Position numbers and translations under genes: made by a program. Shown piece after piece: positions 1 through 9,591 of a stretch of DNA of 64,000 nucleotides. The stretch's first letter is position 1. Each line of letters opens with the position of its first letter. The DNA is taken from NCBI RefSeq assembly GCF_002776695.1, contig NZ_LFJC01000003.1:6351235-6415234 (forward strand). The letters run 5' to 3'. This DNA comes from Bradyrhizobium nitroreducens. Its GTDB lineage: Bacteria > Pseudomonadota > Alphaproteobacteria > Rhizobiales > Xanthobacteraceae. The notes under the pieces are model-generated. The model made no database searches. It was not told the DNA's origin and worked only from the letters and a program-made list of their open reading frames with translations.

Positions 1-513
1 GTCGATCATTGCTGCGGTCAGCGTACGATGGTTCACCAGCGATCCCGATCGGGGGCGCCAGGATGAGCCGGTGTGAGTCTCGAAGCGCTCAATGGCCTGA
101 TCACGGAAGAGCTCCAGACAGTTGCGGCGCTCAATCAGCGTGATGCCTTCCGCCGTGATGCGCTCGAGTTCGACGGATCGAATTTCGGAGCCGTCCTGCT
201 CGCGCTGGCTCTTCTGCTGCGCCTGTTCGTTATTGTCGAGCTGACGACCGAGGCGGTCGACCGCTCGGTGAAACAGGTTGACGGTCGACCAGAGCAGATC
301 GTCAAGGTCCGGCTCGAGCCGAGTATCACTCAACGTCGCGACCAGAGCATCGAAGATGTCAGCGACGGCACCGGTGATGCTCTTGCCCTCGGGAAGCGGC
401 CGTGGATCGGGCTGGTCGTCGAAGGGGTGGTAGCCGAAGAGCTGCAATTCGGTAAGAACGTGTTCGGTCGGAGATGCGGCGTGCGGCGGTTCGATGTCGT
501 CGTGATCGGTCAT
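1..513 (-). CDS. DUF2493-family protein, N-terminal part (cut by window edge)
   Basis: This open frame starts at an ATG (513-511) and runs without a stop for 171 codons to base 1, so only the N-terminal part is visible. An AAGGA about 9 nt upstream could be the ribosome binding site. The visible part is acidic and rich in Asp, Glu and Gln (TEHVLTELQLFGYHPF, SVELERITAEGITLIERR, SSWRPRSGSLVNHR). From memory this matches the N-terminal region of DUF2493 proteins that travel with ArdC, ParB-like and strawberry-notch genes in alphaproteobacterial islands. The Rossmann-like DUF2493 domain itself would lie beyond the window. Function is unknown. It is the last visible gene of the leftward island module. 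Confidence 0.75.
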   Translation of the reverse strand, partial: MTDHDDIEPPHAASPTEHVLTELQLFGYHPFDDQPDPRPLPEGKSITGAVADIFDALVATLSDTRLEPDLDDLLWSTVNLFHRAVDRLGRQLDNNEQAQQKSQREQDGSEIRSVELERITAEGITLIERRNCLELFRDQAIERFETHTGSSWRPRSGSLVNHRTLTAAMID

Positions 514-852
514 GGAGGTGATCCTTTGCCGGATCGGCCGCGACCATCGCGGCCTTCGTGGTGATCACTCAGATGGCAGGCGGAACGGGCCAGAACCCGG
601 AGCGGAACGGAGGGCCGAAGCGCAGCGGAGGATGGCGGAGGCCGGCTATTTTGCTTCGCGATGCAAAGCGCGCTCGACAGATGGCTAATATGTCTTCTCG
701 TCGCCGGCGCGCGGCGGAAAATAGCCGGACGCAGCCATTGCCGGCCCGAGCCGCTTGCCGTCCGATCGCCCTCTAGAAGGCCGTGGTCGCGTCCTCTTCC
801 GGCAGTGGCCGCACCGCGACCGACCTGTCGACGGCCCATCGAATTGCCGGGG
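514..852. other. Gene-free spacer with an 11-bp perfect inverted repeat
   Basis: No convincing gene is seen in these 339 bases; the short frames here lack recognisable composition. A perfect inverted repeat is present: CCGGCTATTTT at 642-652 and its reverse complement AAAATAGCCGG at 718-728, separated by 65 bases. It lies between the Toprim gene and the DUF2493 gene, both leftward, so it may mark a terminator, a promoter operator or a processing site. Its function is not known. Confidence 0.5.
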
Positions 853-1914
853 CTATTCCGCGGTTGCCATCGACGAATGCGGGAAACGGACGACGTCCTC
901 CGGTGCGAGTTGAAGTAGCAACGCTGCTCGGAGGGCCTCGAGGCCGAAGATATGCAGATCTTCGTTGAAGTCGCCCAGCCGGGGCGATAATGCGATCGCT
1001 TCAATGCCGGCGGCTTCTGCGCGCTGGGTGAGAATAGCCTGTACGGCATCTCCGGCGGCATCTGCGTCACGGGCGATATAGAGTCGGCGTAGGCCAGACG
1101 GCAGCAACATGGCTGAGAGGTGATTGGCCGAGAGAGCAGCGGTCATGGGCAAGGTCGGCAGTACATGACGCAGCGACAGCATGGTCTCGATCCCCTCGCC
1201 CGCAGCGAGCACGTCGTCCACCACGCCGAAGCGAACGGCGTTACCAAGCAGGTCGCCCATGGCCCGTCGTGGGGTGTCGATCGGGGCCTTGCCGAGCCGC
1301 ACACGATCAAAGCCGTGTGGATCTAGCCAGGTGCGATGTACGCCGGTGATCCGTCCTTCGAGGTCCGTGACAGAGCCTATCATCGCCGGCCAGGTTTCAG
1401 TCGGCAAATGCTCGTCCGGTCGGTAGTAGCAACGTGGGTGGAAGCGCAGGCTACCACCATGGTGGATTTGGCTTATTCCACGACGTTGCAAATACGTTTC
1501 CACCAACGTCCCTTCGATCGGACCGGATATCGCAAAAAGTCGACGGGCGGCTTCTTGCGATCCAGCTGGCACGACCGGACGAACGGGTCTCGGGAGTGAT
1601 TGCTCCTCAGAACGAGGCAGCTTCAGAAAGCGCCTCGCCTCCTCGGCGACCTCGCGGAAGTCTCGCAAGGCAAGGCTTTCGCGGATGATGTCGAGGAGAT
1701 CGCCATGCCCCCCGGTCGCGGCGTCGGTCCATTTGCCGGCGCGGCCCTTCGACGATTCCTGGAGCCGCACAAATAGCGAGCGGCCCGGGGTGTTGTGGAC
1801 GTCGCCAACCACCCAGTACCGCCCCGCCCGCTTACCATTGGGGAGATAGTGTCGGCACACCGCCTCGGCCTCGCGCGCGAGGCGGCGTGCCAGTTCGGAG
1901 ACATCGCCGGACAT
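853..1914 (-). CDS. Toprim-domain primase-like protein
   Basis: The protein (353 aa) has an N-terminal zinc-finger/primase-like region and a C-terminal Toprim domain. The Toprim glutamate is in AGEGIETMLS (about residue 240) and the acidic pair in YIARDADAAGDAV (about residue 280). This is the layout of DUF7146/Toprim proteins of plasmids and integrative elements, which probably help element DNA replication or transfer. The chosen ATG (1914-1912) overlaps the TGA of the upstream helicase gene as TGATG, indicating translational coupling; a GTG directly upstream (1917) is an alternative. No helicase motifs are present, so it would act as primase-like or nuclease-like only. Family assignment is strong; the exact role is inferred. 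Confidence 0.85.
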   Translation of the reverse strand: MSGDVSELARRLAREAEAVCRHYLPNGKRAGRYWVVGDVHNTPGRSLFVRLQESSKGRAGKWTDAATGGHGDLLDIIRESLALRDFREVAEEARRFLKLPRSEEQSLPRPVRPVVPAGSQEAARRLFAISGPIEGTLVETYLQRRGISQIHHGGSLRFHPRCYYRPDEHLPTETWPAMIGSVTDLEGRITGVHRTWLDPHGFDRVRLGKAPIDTPRRAMGDLLGNAVRFGVVDDVLAAGEGIETMLSLRHVLPTLPMTAALSANHLSAMLLPSGLRRLYIARDADAAGDAVQAILTQRAEAAGIEAIALSPRLGDFNEDLHIFGLEALRAALLLQLAPEDVVRFPHSSMATAE

Positions 1915-4900
1915 CACGCGGCCTCCCGCTCACTGACGCCCGTAACCGGATAGGTGTCGAGCACCCTCGACAGGACCTCAATGCCGCTCGCGTCCGCGGG
2001 TACGAACATGCGCAGCTTCCAGGAGATGATCTCCCCAAAGAGGCCGTAAGCACGGAGGCGATCGCGCATCGTGTCGTTGAATCCCGACAACTCGATGCGA
2101 TATGCACCCATCACGCGGACTCGACGAAGCTGGAGCCCCTCCGTTAGATCGAGGACGGTCCGTCCTTCCACCAGCGCGGCAAAGGCAGCATCCGGCGTCA
2201 GCGAAGGCGCGTCCGCCGCAAGGACGCTTGCGACCCAGACCGCAGAGACCTTGCGTCCGATGATACGTTCGCCTGCATCGGTCTGGAGCCGATAGACACG
2301 GGTCGATTCGTTCGGCAGCCACTTCCAGATCGGGAGCAGCAGGCCCGCCACGATGTGGATCGTGCTTTCCGTGAACTCAGGCACGTCGGCAAGCTCCGCC
2401 AGCCAGGCAGCAGCAAAACGCTCGCGATCCGCTTCAACCCAATGGCTCTCCACCATCATGTTCAAGGGAACTTGGTGCTGCTCCATAGGCCGGATCAGGC
2501 GGACGCGGCGCTCGATCTCGCCGTCGTCGAGCATGATGCTCGGGGCGGGAACCTGCACGGCGGCCCGTCCCGAGCGCTCGTTGATCAGCAGGACAGCATG
2601 ATTGGAAAGACGAGCAAGAGCGTCATCCAGACTCACCGGATGATTGCGGTGGCGCTGGGCGACCGTGAGCAGCCGGGTCTCGGCGCCGGTCGCCGGATGG
2701 TCATAGATCGTCCGCCGGTCGGTGACGACAAAGCTCTCGGCACGGAGAGTTTCCAACCCCACGTCGTAGGTGCCGGATGCAACCGCGCCTTCGATCCGAG
2801 CGGTCAAGAGCTGCTCGAAGGCGGTGAACAGCACATTCTGCAGGTCAATGGTGAGGGCCAACAACCTGTTCAGGAAGGTCGTGATGGGCGGCAGCTCATC
2901 CCTGAGCCCATTGGTATCCGTCAGCTTCAGGCCAGTCGCATCTTGAAACCTCTCGAGCGAACATCCGTCGACCTTGCCTCGCACCAGCAGCGTGTAGAGT
3001 TGACGCAATGCATCGCGCCCATACTGGCTTTCGAGATTGTCCTCGGGCCGAAACAGCCCCTGCCCTCCGGTCTGGCGCTGCCCGCGCGTAATGGCCCCCA
3101 ATGTGTCGAGCCGACGCGCGATGGTGCTGAGGAAGCGCTTTTCCGCCTTCACGTCGGTCGCGATGGGACGAAACAGCGGCGGCTGCGCCTGATTGGTCCG
3201 GTTCGTTCGGCCGAGCCCCTGGATCGCAGCATCCGCCTTCCATCCGGGCTCGAGCAGATAGTGAACCCGCAAGCGGCGATTCCGGGCCGAGAGTTCGGCG
3301 TGGTAGCTCCTCCCCGTGCCGCCCGCGTCGGAGAACACGAGGATCCGCTTGACGTCGTCCATGAAGGCCGAGGTCTCGGCGAGGTTGGCCGAGCCGGCGC
3401 GGTTCTCGACCACCAGCCGGTCGCCCTTGCGCACGACACGGCGCGATCGGCCGGTCACTTCGGCGACCACGTCGGTGCCGAAGCGCTGCACTATTTGATC
3501 TAGCGCCCCAGGTACCGGAGGCAGCGAGGCGAGCTTCTCGATGAGGCGGCCGCGTCGTGCTACGGCTTCCCGGCTCTCAACCGGCTGGCCATCGCGATAG
3601 ACAGGCCGGGAGCAGAGGTTGCCCTCAGAGTCCGTGAACGGTTCGTAGAGCTGGACTGGGAAGGAATGGGCGAGATAGTCGAGCACATATTCGCGCGGGG
3701 TGATGTCGACCTGGACGTCGCCCCAGTCTTCGGTCGGGATCTCGGCGAGCCGGCGCTCCATCAGCGCTTCGCCCGTTGAGACAATCTGGATGACAGCGGC
3801 ATGGCCGGCGTCGAGATCGCGGTCGATCGATCGGATGAGCGATGGCGTCTTCATCGAGGTCAGCAGATGACCGAAGAAGCGCTGTTTGGCGCTCTCGAAG
3901 GCGGATCGGGCCGCGGATTTGGCCTGCCCGTTCAGCGTTCCGGTTTCGCCGGTGATGTTGGCGGCCCGCATCGCCGCGTCGAGGTTGTTATGGATGATGC
4001 TGAACGCATCGGCATAGGCGTCGTAGATGCGAACCTGCTCCGGCGCAAGCTGGTGCTCGACGAGCTCGTACTCGACGCCCTCATAGGACAATGAGCGGGC
4101 GGCGTAGAGACCGAGCGCCTTGAGGTCGCGCGCCAGCACCTCCATCGCCGCGACGCCCCCCTCCTCGATTGCCTCGACGAACTCGGCGCGTGTGGCAAAT
4201 GGGAAGTCGGCACCGCCCCAAAGGCCGAGGCGTTGGGCATAAGCGAGGTTGTGCACCGTGGTAGCGCCCGTCGCCGACACATAAACTACGCGAGCGTTGG
4301 GCAAGGCGTGCTGGAGCCTCAGGCCTGCGCGCCCCTGCTGAGAGGCCGCCTGATCACCACGCTCGCCCTTGCCCCCGACCGCATTCTGCATGGCATGGCT
4401 CTCGTCGAAGACGATCACTCCGTCGAAGTCGGAGCCCAACCATTCAATGATCTGCCTGACACGAGAGAGCTTCTTGCCACGCTCGTCGGTGCGTAGCGTG
4501 GCGTAGGTGGCAAAAAGGATGCCTTCCGAAAGCCGGATCGGTGTGCCCTGGCGAAACCGGGACAGAGGCGTGACGAGTAGTCGCTCCATGCCGAGCGCGG
4601 ACCAGTCGCGCTGGGCATCTTCGATCAGCTTGTCGGATTTGCTGATCCAGACCGCACGGCGGCGGCCCTTGAGCCAATTGTCGAGCAGGATCCCGGCGAC
4701 CTGCCGTCCCTTGCCCGCACCGGTCCCATCGCCCAAGAACCAGCCGCGGCGAAAGCGGACGGCATTCTCGGCGTCGTCGCGCGCGGCGGCCACAACATCA
4801 AAGGTCGTATCGACCGTCCAGGAGCCTGCCAGGAATTCAGAATGCGCCTCGCCAGCATAAATGACGCTTTCGAGCTGGGCGTCCGACAGAACTCCGTCTG

Positions 4901-6230
4901 CCACCAGACTTAAAGGTAGATGCGGACGGTAGGACGGCTTCGGTGGCGCAACGGACGCCATCGCCGCGGATTGCACGAGCTTGGTCGAATGTGCGCATGA
5001 TCCGGGAATACGGATCGACTGCAATCCGTACTCCTCATAGAGCGCATCGGTGAGGCGGGCGCCTTCCGGCGGCGACCATTCGACGGTCTCATACGTAAGC
5101 TCCACACCGTCGGGCGAGCTCCCCGAAGTGGACGATGGGCTTGGTGCAATGGTGCCCGCTGATCGGGACCTTGCAGGGCGTCTAATGACGTCGGCCACGA
5201 CCTGCGTTGCGATGGGCAACCTCGGAGGCACGTGCTGGCTCACCCAGTCAAGCAAGGTGGCGACATCGCTGGCCAAGCCTAGCGAAGTAGGAAAAGCCGT
5301 CGGATCGGCAGCGCGCAGCTTGTCGATCACAAGCAGCCGTGTGTCGATTTGCGTTCCGTGCTTCGCGTAAACGGCGCCATCGATGGCCGCAGAAAGCACC
5401 ACCCGCCCGCGTTCCTGGAGCCGCACAAAGGCGTCTCGCCATGGCGGGTTATCCGGCGCGAAGCTTGCGCCAGCGATGGCGACGAGGCGTCCACCGTCGC
5501 AAAGACGCGCGAGCGCTGAAGCAATGTGCCTGAGAGCCGCGTCTGCCATCCGTCGATCGACGTTTGCCATCGCCGAGAACGGCGGGTTCATCAGGACGAC
5601 GCTTGGCACAACACCCGCATCGAGGTGGTCATCGATGTGTGCCGCATCGAACCGCGTGACCTTAACGCCCGCGAATAGATGCTCGAGCAGCCCCGCCCGG
5701 GTCTCGGCCAACTCGTTCAATATCAGAGCGCCGCCGGCCAGTTCGGCAAAGATTGCGAGCAAGCCAGTCCCCCCAGAGGGCTCCAGAACGCGATCGGCCG
5801 GCGTAATGCCGGCTGCGGTGCATGCAGCCAGCCCAAGCGGGATCGGCGTCGAGAATTGCTGAAGTGCCTGACTATCTTCTGAGCGCCGCGTGTGGGTCGG
5901 CAGAAGGCCGGCCACTCGCGCGAGCATCGGCAGCATGGCGGTCGTCGAGCCAGCCTTGGCGCGCATGGCAGGGCCGAACTTGCGAAGGAATAGAACGGTT
6001 GCCGCCTCGCAGACGTCATAGGCGGTCTTCCAGCTCCAGACGCCGGCCGCGTCTGAGGCGCCGAAGGCTGCCTCCATGGCGCTACGCAGGACGGCGGCAT
6101 CGATGCGACGGCCGCGTTCGAGCTCGGTCAGGAGCTGTCGCGCGGCCCTGACGGCGGCGGAGGTGAGATTTGCGGCGGCACGCATCGAGAGCGGCGCGGC
6201 GGCAGCGCCGCCGGCGAGAGATTCGGTCAT
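1914..6230 (-). CDS. Strawberry notch-type helicase with N-terminal methyltransferase domain
   Basis: This 1438-residue protein has two parts. The N-terminal region contains a SAM-dependent methyltransferase fold with LEPSGGTGLLAIF and the catalytic-type motif MNPPF (about residue 215). The rest is a superfamily 2 helicase of the strawberry notch type, with Walker A GTGAGKGRQ (about residue 505), the DESH box VIVFDESHAMQ (about 610), YVSATGATT, and the conserved C-terminal SBNO region with QGLGRTNRTNQ. Such proteins are a hallmark of alphaproteobacterial integrative elements and probably handle or protect element DNA. The ATG at 6230 is chosen because the conserved leader ends there. A GTG at 6269 has a better ribosome site (AGGAG, 8 nt) but lies inside the leader. 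The Toprim gene is coupled downstream. Confidence 0.9.
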   Translation of the reverse strand: MTESLAGGAAAAPLSMRAAANLTSAAVRAARQLLTELERGRRIDAAVLRSAMEAAFGASDAAGVWSWKTAYDVCEAATVLFLRKFGPAMRAKAGSTTAMLPMLARVAGLLPTHTRRSEDSQALQQFSTPIPLGLAACTAAGITPADRVLEPSGGTGLLAIFAELAGGALILNELAETRAGLLEHLFAGVKVTRFDAAHIDDHLDAGVVPSVVLMNPPFSAMANVDRRMADAALRHIASALARLCDGGRLVAIAGASFAPDNPPWRDAFVRLQERGRVVLSAAIDGAVYAKHGTQIDTRLLVIDKLRAADPTAFPTSLGLASDVATLLDWVSQHVPPRLPIATQVVADVIRRPARSRSAGTIAPSPSSTSGSSPDGVELTYETVEWSPPEGARLTDALYEEYGLQSIRIPGSCAHSTKLVQSAAMASVAPPKPSYRPHLPLSLVADGVLSDAQLESVIYAGEAHSEFLAGSWTVDTTFDVVAAARDDAENAVRFRRGWFLGDGTGAGKGRQVAGILLDNWLKGRRRAVWISKSDKLIEDAQRDWSALGMERLLVTPLSRFRQGTPIRLSEGILFATYATLRTDERGKKLSRVRQIIEWLGSDFDGVIVFDESHAMQNAVGGKGERGDQAASQQGRAGLRLQHALPNARVVYVSATGATTVHNLAYAQRLGLWGGADFPFATRAEFVEAIEEGGVAAMEVLARDLKALGLYAARSLSYEGVEYELVEHQLAPEQVRIYDAYADAFSIIHNNLDAAMRAANITGETGTLNGQAKSAARSAFESAKQRFFGHLLTSMKTPSLIRSIDRDLDAGHAAVIQIVSTGEALMERRLAEIPTEDWGDVQVDITPREYVLDYLAHSFPVQLYEPFTDSEGNLCSRPVYRDGQPVESREAVARRGRLIEKLASLPPVPGALDQIVQRFGTDVVAEVTGRSRRVVRKGDRLVVENRAGSANLAETSAFMDDVKRILVFSDAGGTGRSYHAELSARNRRLRVHYLLEPGWKADAAIQGLGRTNRTNQAQPPLFRPIATDVKAEKRFLSTIARRLDTLGAITRGQRQTGGQGLFRPEDNLESQYGRDALRQLYTLLVRGKVDGCSLERFQDATGLKLTDTNGLRDELPPITTFLNRLLALTIDLQNVLFTAFEQLLTARIEGAVASGTYDVGLETLRAESFVVTDRRTIYDHPATGAETRLLTVAQRHRNHPVSLDDALARLSNHAVLLINERSGRAAVQVPAPSIMLDDGEIERRVRLIRPMEQHQVPLNMMVESHWVEADRERFAAAWLAELADVPEFTESTIHIVAGLLLPIWKWLPNESTRVYRLQTDAGERIIGRKVSAVWVASVLAADAPSLTPDAAFAALVEGRTVLDLTEGLQLRRVRVMGAYRIELSGFNDTMRDRLRAYGLFGEIISWKLRMFVPADASGIEVLSRVLDTYPVTGVSEREAA

Positions 6231-6345
6231 GGCAGGATTCTTTCGGGGAGCAGGAATGGGTCGAACCACCAGGCGCTCTCCTCTGACCCCGACGGCTCAA
6301 ACCCTTCCCGGCCCGACTCTCCCTCTCAGCCCTCGCCCATAAGAA
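6231..6345 (-). promoter_or_regulatory. Divergent copy of the island leader element, upstream of the helicase gene
   Basis: Read on the minus strand, this stretch shares the GAGAGGGAGAGT run, a GGGTTTGAGC block and a GAGGAGAGCGCC block with the leaders in front of the ParB-like and ArdC-like genes. The GACGGG/CCCGTC stem of those copies is not obvious here. It is the most diverged of the three copies. The 184-base space between the ParB-like stop and the helicase start contains no gene. Confidence 0.5.
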
Positions 6346-6414
6346 TGGGGACCGGCGCTGTACACCGGTCCCCAAGCAACTGCGGGACGAACCGAGCCAT
6401 CCGATCGATGATGT

Positions 6415-8532
6415 TCACTCAGCCGCGTCGAGCCGTTGAGGATCATCGTCGCGGGCGTTCTCCGGATCCACCTCGTCGGCAATGAATTCTGGAAGCGGGC
6501 CAGCTTCGCGCTCCTGCCCCACTGGCGCCGCATCGGGATCGAGGAGACGCAGCGGCTCCGGCAACCAGCCCGAGCCATCCAGAAGACGCTCGGCCTCCTT
6601 GGCCATGTCGGCCTTCTTCAGATGATCGATCAATTGTGCCGACGACTCGCCCTTGGCTTCCCGGATCGCCTCCAGTATGCGAGGTTTGGTGACCCGGCCG
6701 AGATAGCTATCGACAGTCGGTCGCCAGCCGGCCTGCACCATGTCGAGCCCGACCGCGCGCGCCAACACATTGGCCTGGTCGAGACGCGTGCGGCCACCAT
6801 GGGCGGAGAAGCGGCCCTGATTGTAGCGGTTGGTCGGCTCATAGACGGCGTTGACCGCAAATGACGCACAGTGAGCGAACAGGGACGCCTGAGCGGCACC
6901 GTCGAGAGCTGTGAGCGCATCCCAGAGATCCTTCTCGCCCTTCGGCAACCGTGCTTTCCAAGACTCATGCCGCGCCTCGACGGCCTTCGCGGACGCGCTC
7001 TCCCGCAGGCCGGGGGCTTGAGCGGGAAAGGTCGGCGTGTGAAGTCCGATCTCAAGTGAGCTTCCGGACGAGGCGAACCGGTAAAAGGCCGTCAGCACGA
7101 AGTTATGCAGCACCGCCTGGAACGCGATGGCGGGATGTTCTGCCAGCGCATCCCGCAATGCCAGCGTACGATGCGCCGTCAGCTCGGTGATCAGCCGATC
7201 CGGCAGAGGTCTGGCCGCATCCTCATCATCTTCTTCAGCATCGGGAGCACCACCCGCGACCGCTATCACCGTGCGTTGGACGGAAGTACCCTCTTCTTGA
7301 CCTTCGGTGGAAAACGCACCGGCGTCTTGCCCGACGTCGCAATCAGTTGCCGGCACCTCGTCCTCTGGCCGGACGTAACCCCGGTCCACGGAGAGGCGCC
7401 CCTCGGAATCGATGCTGATGAAGACGCCAGCTCGGGCGATCTCGGTCGGATCGTAGTGCATCGGCCGGTTTTCGAATGCCGCCAGTGCCGCCTCGATTTC
7501 GCCGAGACGCCGGTCGATTTCGTCGGGCAGCTCGTCTGCATCCTGATAATCGGTTTCCAGCTTGGCTTGCTCGGCGTTCAGGGCATCGATGGTGGCCTGC
7601 TCCTCAGGTGAGGGATCGACAGGTTTGCCCTCGATTCCTCGGAGCCCTTGAGTGTGACCGTAAGAGAACTCTACGGCGACCGAGATCCACTTCCAGCCTT
7701 CGGCCGCGATCGCCTCAGCTTCGGCTTTGAGCTTTTCGGTCACGAGGCGGTCGAGCAACACGACGTCCTGAAGCCAGCCGCATTCGTCGTGCTCGAACAG
7801 ATCCCGCAGAACGCCGCCACCCGCTTGCTGATAGGCATCGCGGCCCACAAATTGGGCCCGACGATCGGACCCCCGCACGGTGTTCTCAGTGAGCAGCCGG
7901 CGGATCTGGTAAGGCTCGTCATAACCGGAACGGCTGACGTTCTCCCAGACTTGCTCCTGGCGGGCGTGATCGGCTGTGACCGAGAACGCCATGAGCTGCT
8001 CGAGCGTTATGCCGTCTTCGGCATAGACCTCAAGCAGCTTCGGCGACACCGACGCCAGCCGCAGCCGCTGCTTCACGATCGCAGGGTTCACGAAGTGCCG
8101 GGCGGCGATGTTTTCCTCGGTCATGCCGAGATCGCGGAGAGTCTGGAAGGCCCGAAACTGATCGAGCGGGTGCAGACCGACCCGCTCATCGTTCTCCGCC
8201 ACCGAATCGTCCGCGGCAATGCCCCCTTCACGCACGACGCACGGCACCGCCTGCGTCTTTGACATGCGTTTTTGTTTCACCAGAAGCTCGAGGGCACGAT
8301 AGCGCCTGCCGCCCGCCGGCACCTCGAACATGCCGGTCTCGTTGTCATCTGCATCAACGACGGCCCGGACACTTAGACTTTGCAGAAGCGTGCGTTGGGC
8401 GATGCTCTCGGCTAGCTGTTCGATCGAGACACCGGCCTTGACGCGGCGAACGTTCGACTGGCTGAGCACGAGCTTGTTGAACGGAATATCCCGGGAAGGC
8501 GACAGCGTGATCTTTTGTACGGCTTTCGTCAT
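6415..8532 (-). CDS. ParB/Srx-fold nuclease-like protein of mobile element
   Basis: The 705-residue protein begins with a ParB N-terminal domain: the region from about residue 10 to 110 contains LVLSQSNVRRV, the EQLAESIA helix and AGGRRYRAL, a variant of the ParB GERRxRA box. A KorB/ParB-type helix-turn-helix region follows (FVNPAIVKQRLRLASVSPKLLEVY, about 150-180). The long, acidic C-terminal half is typical of the large ParB-like proteins of integrative elements, not of chromosomal partition ParB (about 300 aa). It may bind or nick element DNA. The ATG at 8532 is chosen because GGAG lies about 8 nt upstream at the end of the conserved leader. An upstream in-frame start at 8625 would translate the leader itself. 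No parA partner is visible. Confidence 0.88.
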   Translation of the reverse strand: MTKAVQKITLSPSRDIPFNKLVLSQSNVRRVKAGVSIEQLAESIAQRTLLQSLSVRAVVDADDNETGMFEVPAGGRRYRALELLVKQKRMSKTQAVPCVVREGGIAADDSVAENDERVGLHPLDQFRAFQTLRDLGMTEENIAARHFVNPAIVKQRLRLASVSPKLLEVYAEDGITLEQLMAFSVTADHARQEQVWENVSRSGYDEPYQIRRLLTENTVRGSDRRAQFVGRDAYQQAGGGVLRDLFEHDECGWLQDVVLLDRLVTEKLKAEAEAIAAEGWKWISVAVEFSYGHTQGLRGIEGKPVDPSPEEQATIDALNAEQAKLETDYQDADELPDEIDRRLGEIEAALAAFENRPMHYDPTEIARAGVFISIDSEGRLSVDRGYVRPEDEVPATDCDVGQDAGAFSTEGQEEGTSVQRTVIAVAGGAPDAEEDDEDAARPLPDRLITELTAHRTLALRDALAEHPAIAFQAVLHNFVLTAFYRFASSGSSLEIGLHTPTFPAQAPGLRESASAKAVEARHESWKARLPKGEKDLWDALTALDGAAQASLFAHCASFAVNAVYEPTNRYNQGRFSAHGGRTRLDQANVLARAVGLDMVQAGWRPTVDSYLGRVTKPRILEAIREAKGESSAQLIDHLKKADMAKEAERLLDGSGWLPEPLRLLDPDAAPVGQEREAGPLPEFIADEVDPENARDDDPQRLDAAE

Positions 8533-8628
8533 TTTGGCTCTCCACGACGGGCGGCCGTGAGACTCTCTCTCGGCTTCCAACCCGTCGCGAACAGCCTCCC
8601 CCCTCTCACTCTCGCGCGAGGCCAAGCA
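8533..8628 (-). promoter_or_regulatory. Structured 5' leader of the ParB-like gene
   Basis: Read as RNA (minus strand), GCGACGGG (plus 8581-8588) can pair with CCCGUCGU (plus 8544-8551), an 8-bp stem with one G-U pair. The stem lies just before the GGAGA ribosome site. The intervening segment has GAAGCCGAGAGAGAG, and a purine-rich GAGAGTGAGAGG lies upstream. The same arrangement occurs before the ArdC-like gene, with a G-U pair at a different position, which favours an RNA structure over a protein site. It fills the space between the ArdC-like stop and this start. Confidence 0.6.
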
Positions 8629-9591
8629 TCACGCTGCCTCGCGATCGGCGACAGCCGAAGCCAGCGACGCGGACTCAATGGACCCGGGAACGAAGCCGAG
8701 CAAATAGTCCGCGGCCTTGCTCGCCTGCGAGGCGGCCCGCACGATGGCGCGATTATCTTCGCGCAGTACTTCGAGCCAGGAGCCGATATAGTCGGCATGG
8801 CGCACGGTCGGCGTTATCCCGAGCGACGCGCAGCCGAACGCGGAACTTAGTTCGGCTACCAACTCCTCGAAGGCATATTTCTTCGTACCGTAGGATCCGC
8901 TTTGGTCGCGGTTGAGGCGCGAGCGATGTCCCGTCGCATGACCGAGTTCATGCAACGCTGTGCGGTGCCAGTTGATGGGTTCAAAATAGGCCTGGGGCGG
9001 TGGGACCTGAACATAGTCTTCGGCTGTTGCGTAGAATGCGCGATCTCCACCGATCCGAAATGGAATTCCGCTGGCCTTGATCAGGGCGTCGACCGTAGGT
9101 TCGATGAGGCCAGCTGGCGGTGGCGGCGCAGCGGTAGCAATCCCGCCAGGCAGTTGCTCGCACTGATCGGTGTTGAAGACGGTAAATCGCTTGAGGAATG
9201 GAATTGCCTGCTCGTCTTCGCCGGTCTCGACGGCGCGTCGTTTTTCGTCATTCGGAACGAAACGATCTGCGTAGACGACAGTGGTGCCGCGCTCTCCCTT
9301 GCGAACGTGGCCGCCAAGCGAGAGCGCCTGACGGAAGGTGAGCCAACTTTGCCCGGTGAATCCGCGTTCGATTACGGCTCCCCAGAGGATGAGGATGTTA
9401 ACGCCACTGTATTGCCGGCTAGTCGATGCATTTTTCGGCATCGCCAGCGGCGCTTTCGCCGCGGCCGTACCCCAAGGCTGAACCCAGGGGATGCGTCCGG
9501 CCTGAAGCTCGGCAATAATCTTGTCGGTGATTTCGCTATAGAAGTTCGCGCGGTCCCGGCCGGCGCGCGCGCGAGAAGCAGGGTTTGGCAT
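8629..9591 (-). CDS. ardC: ArdC-like antirestriction protein with zincin metallopeptidase motif
   Basis: This 320-residue protein has the ArdC layout. An N-terminal ssDNA-binding domain (FYSEITDKIIAELQAGRIPWVQPW, then NILILWG and SWLTFRQA) is followed by a C-terminal zincin-like domain with HELGHATGH (about residues 214-222) and a downstream FEELVAEL helix carrying the likely third ligand. ArdC proteins of conjugative plasmids bind single-stranded DNA and protect incoming element DNA from restriction. The ATG at 9591 follows GGAGA in a conserved leader. It is the first gene of the leftward module ardC, parB-like, helicase, Toprim, DUF2493. Family certainty is high; antirestriction activity is inferred. 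Confidence 0.9.
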   Translation of the reverse strand: MPNPASRARAGRDRANFYSEITDKIIAELQAGRIPWVQPWGTAAAKAPLAMPKNASTSRQYSGVNILILWGAVIERGFTGQSWLTFRQALSLGGHVRKGERGTTVVYADRFVPNDEKRRAVETGEDEQAIPFLKRFTVFNTDQCEQLPGGIATAAPPPPAGLIEPTVDALIKASGIPFRIGGDRAFYATAEDYVQVPPPQAYFEPINWHRTALHELGHATGHRSRLNRDQSGSYGTKKYAFEELVAELSSAFGCASLGITPTVRHADYIGSWLEVLREDNRAIVRAASQASKAADYLLGFVPGSIESASLASAVADREAA

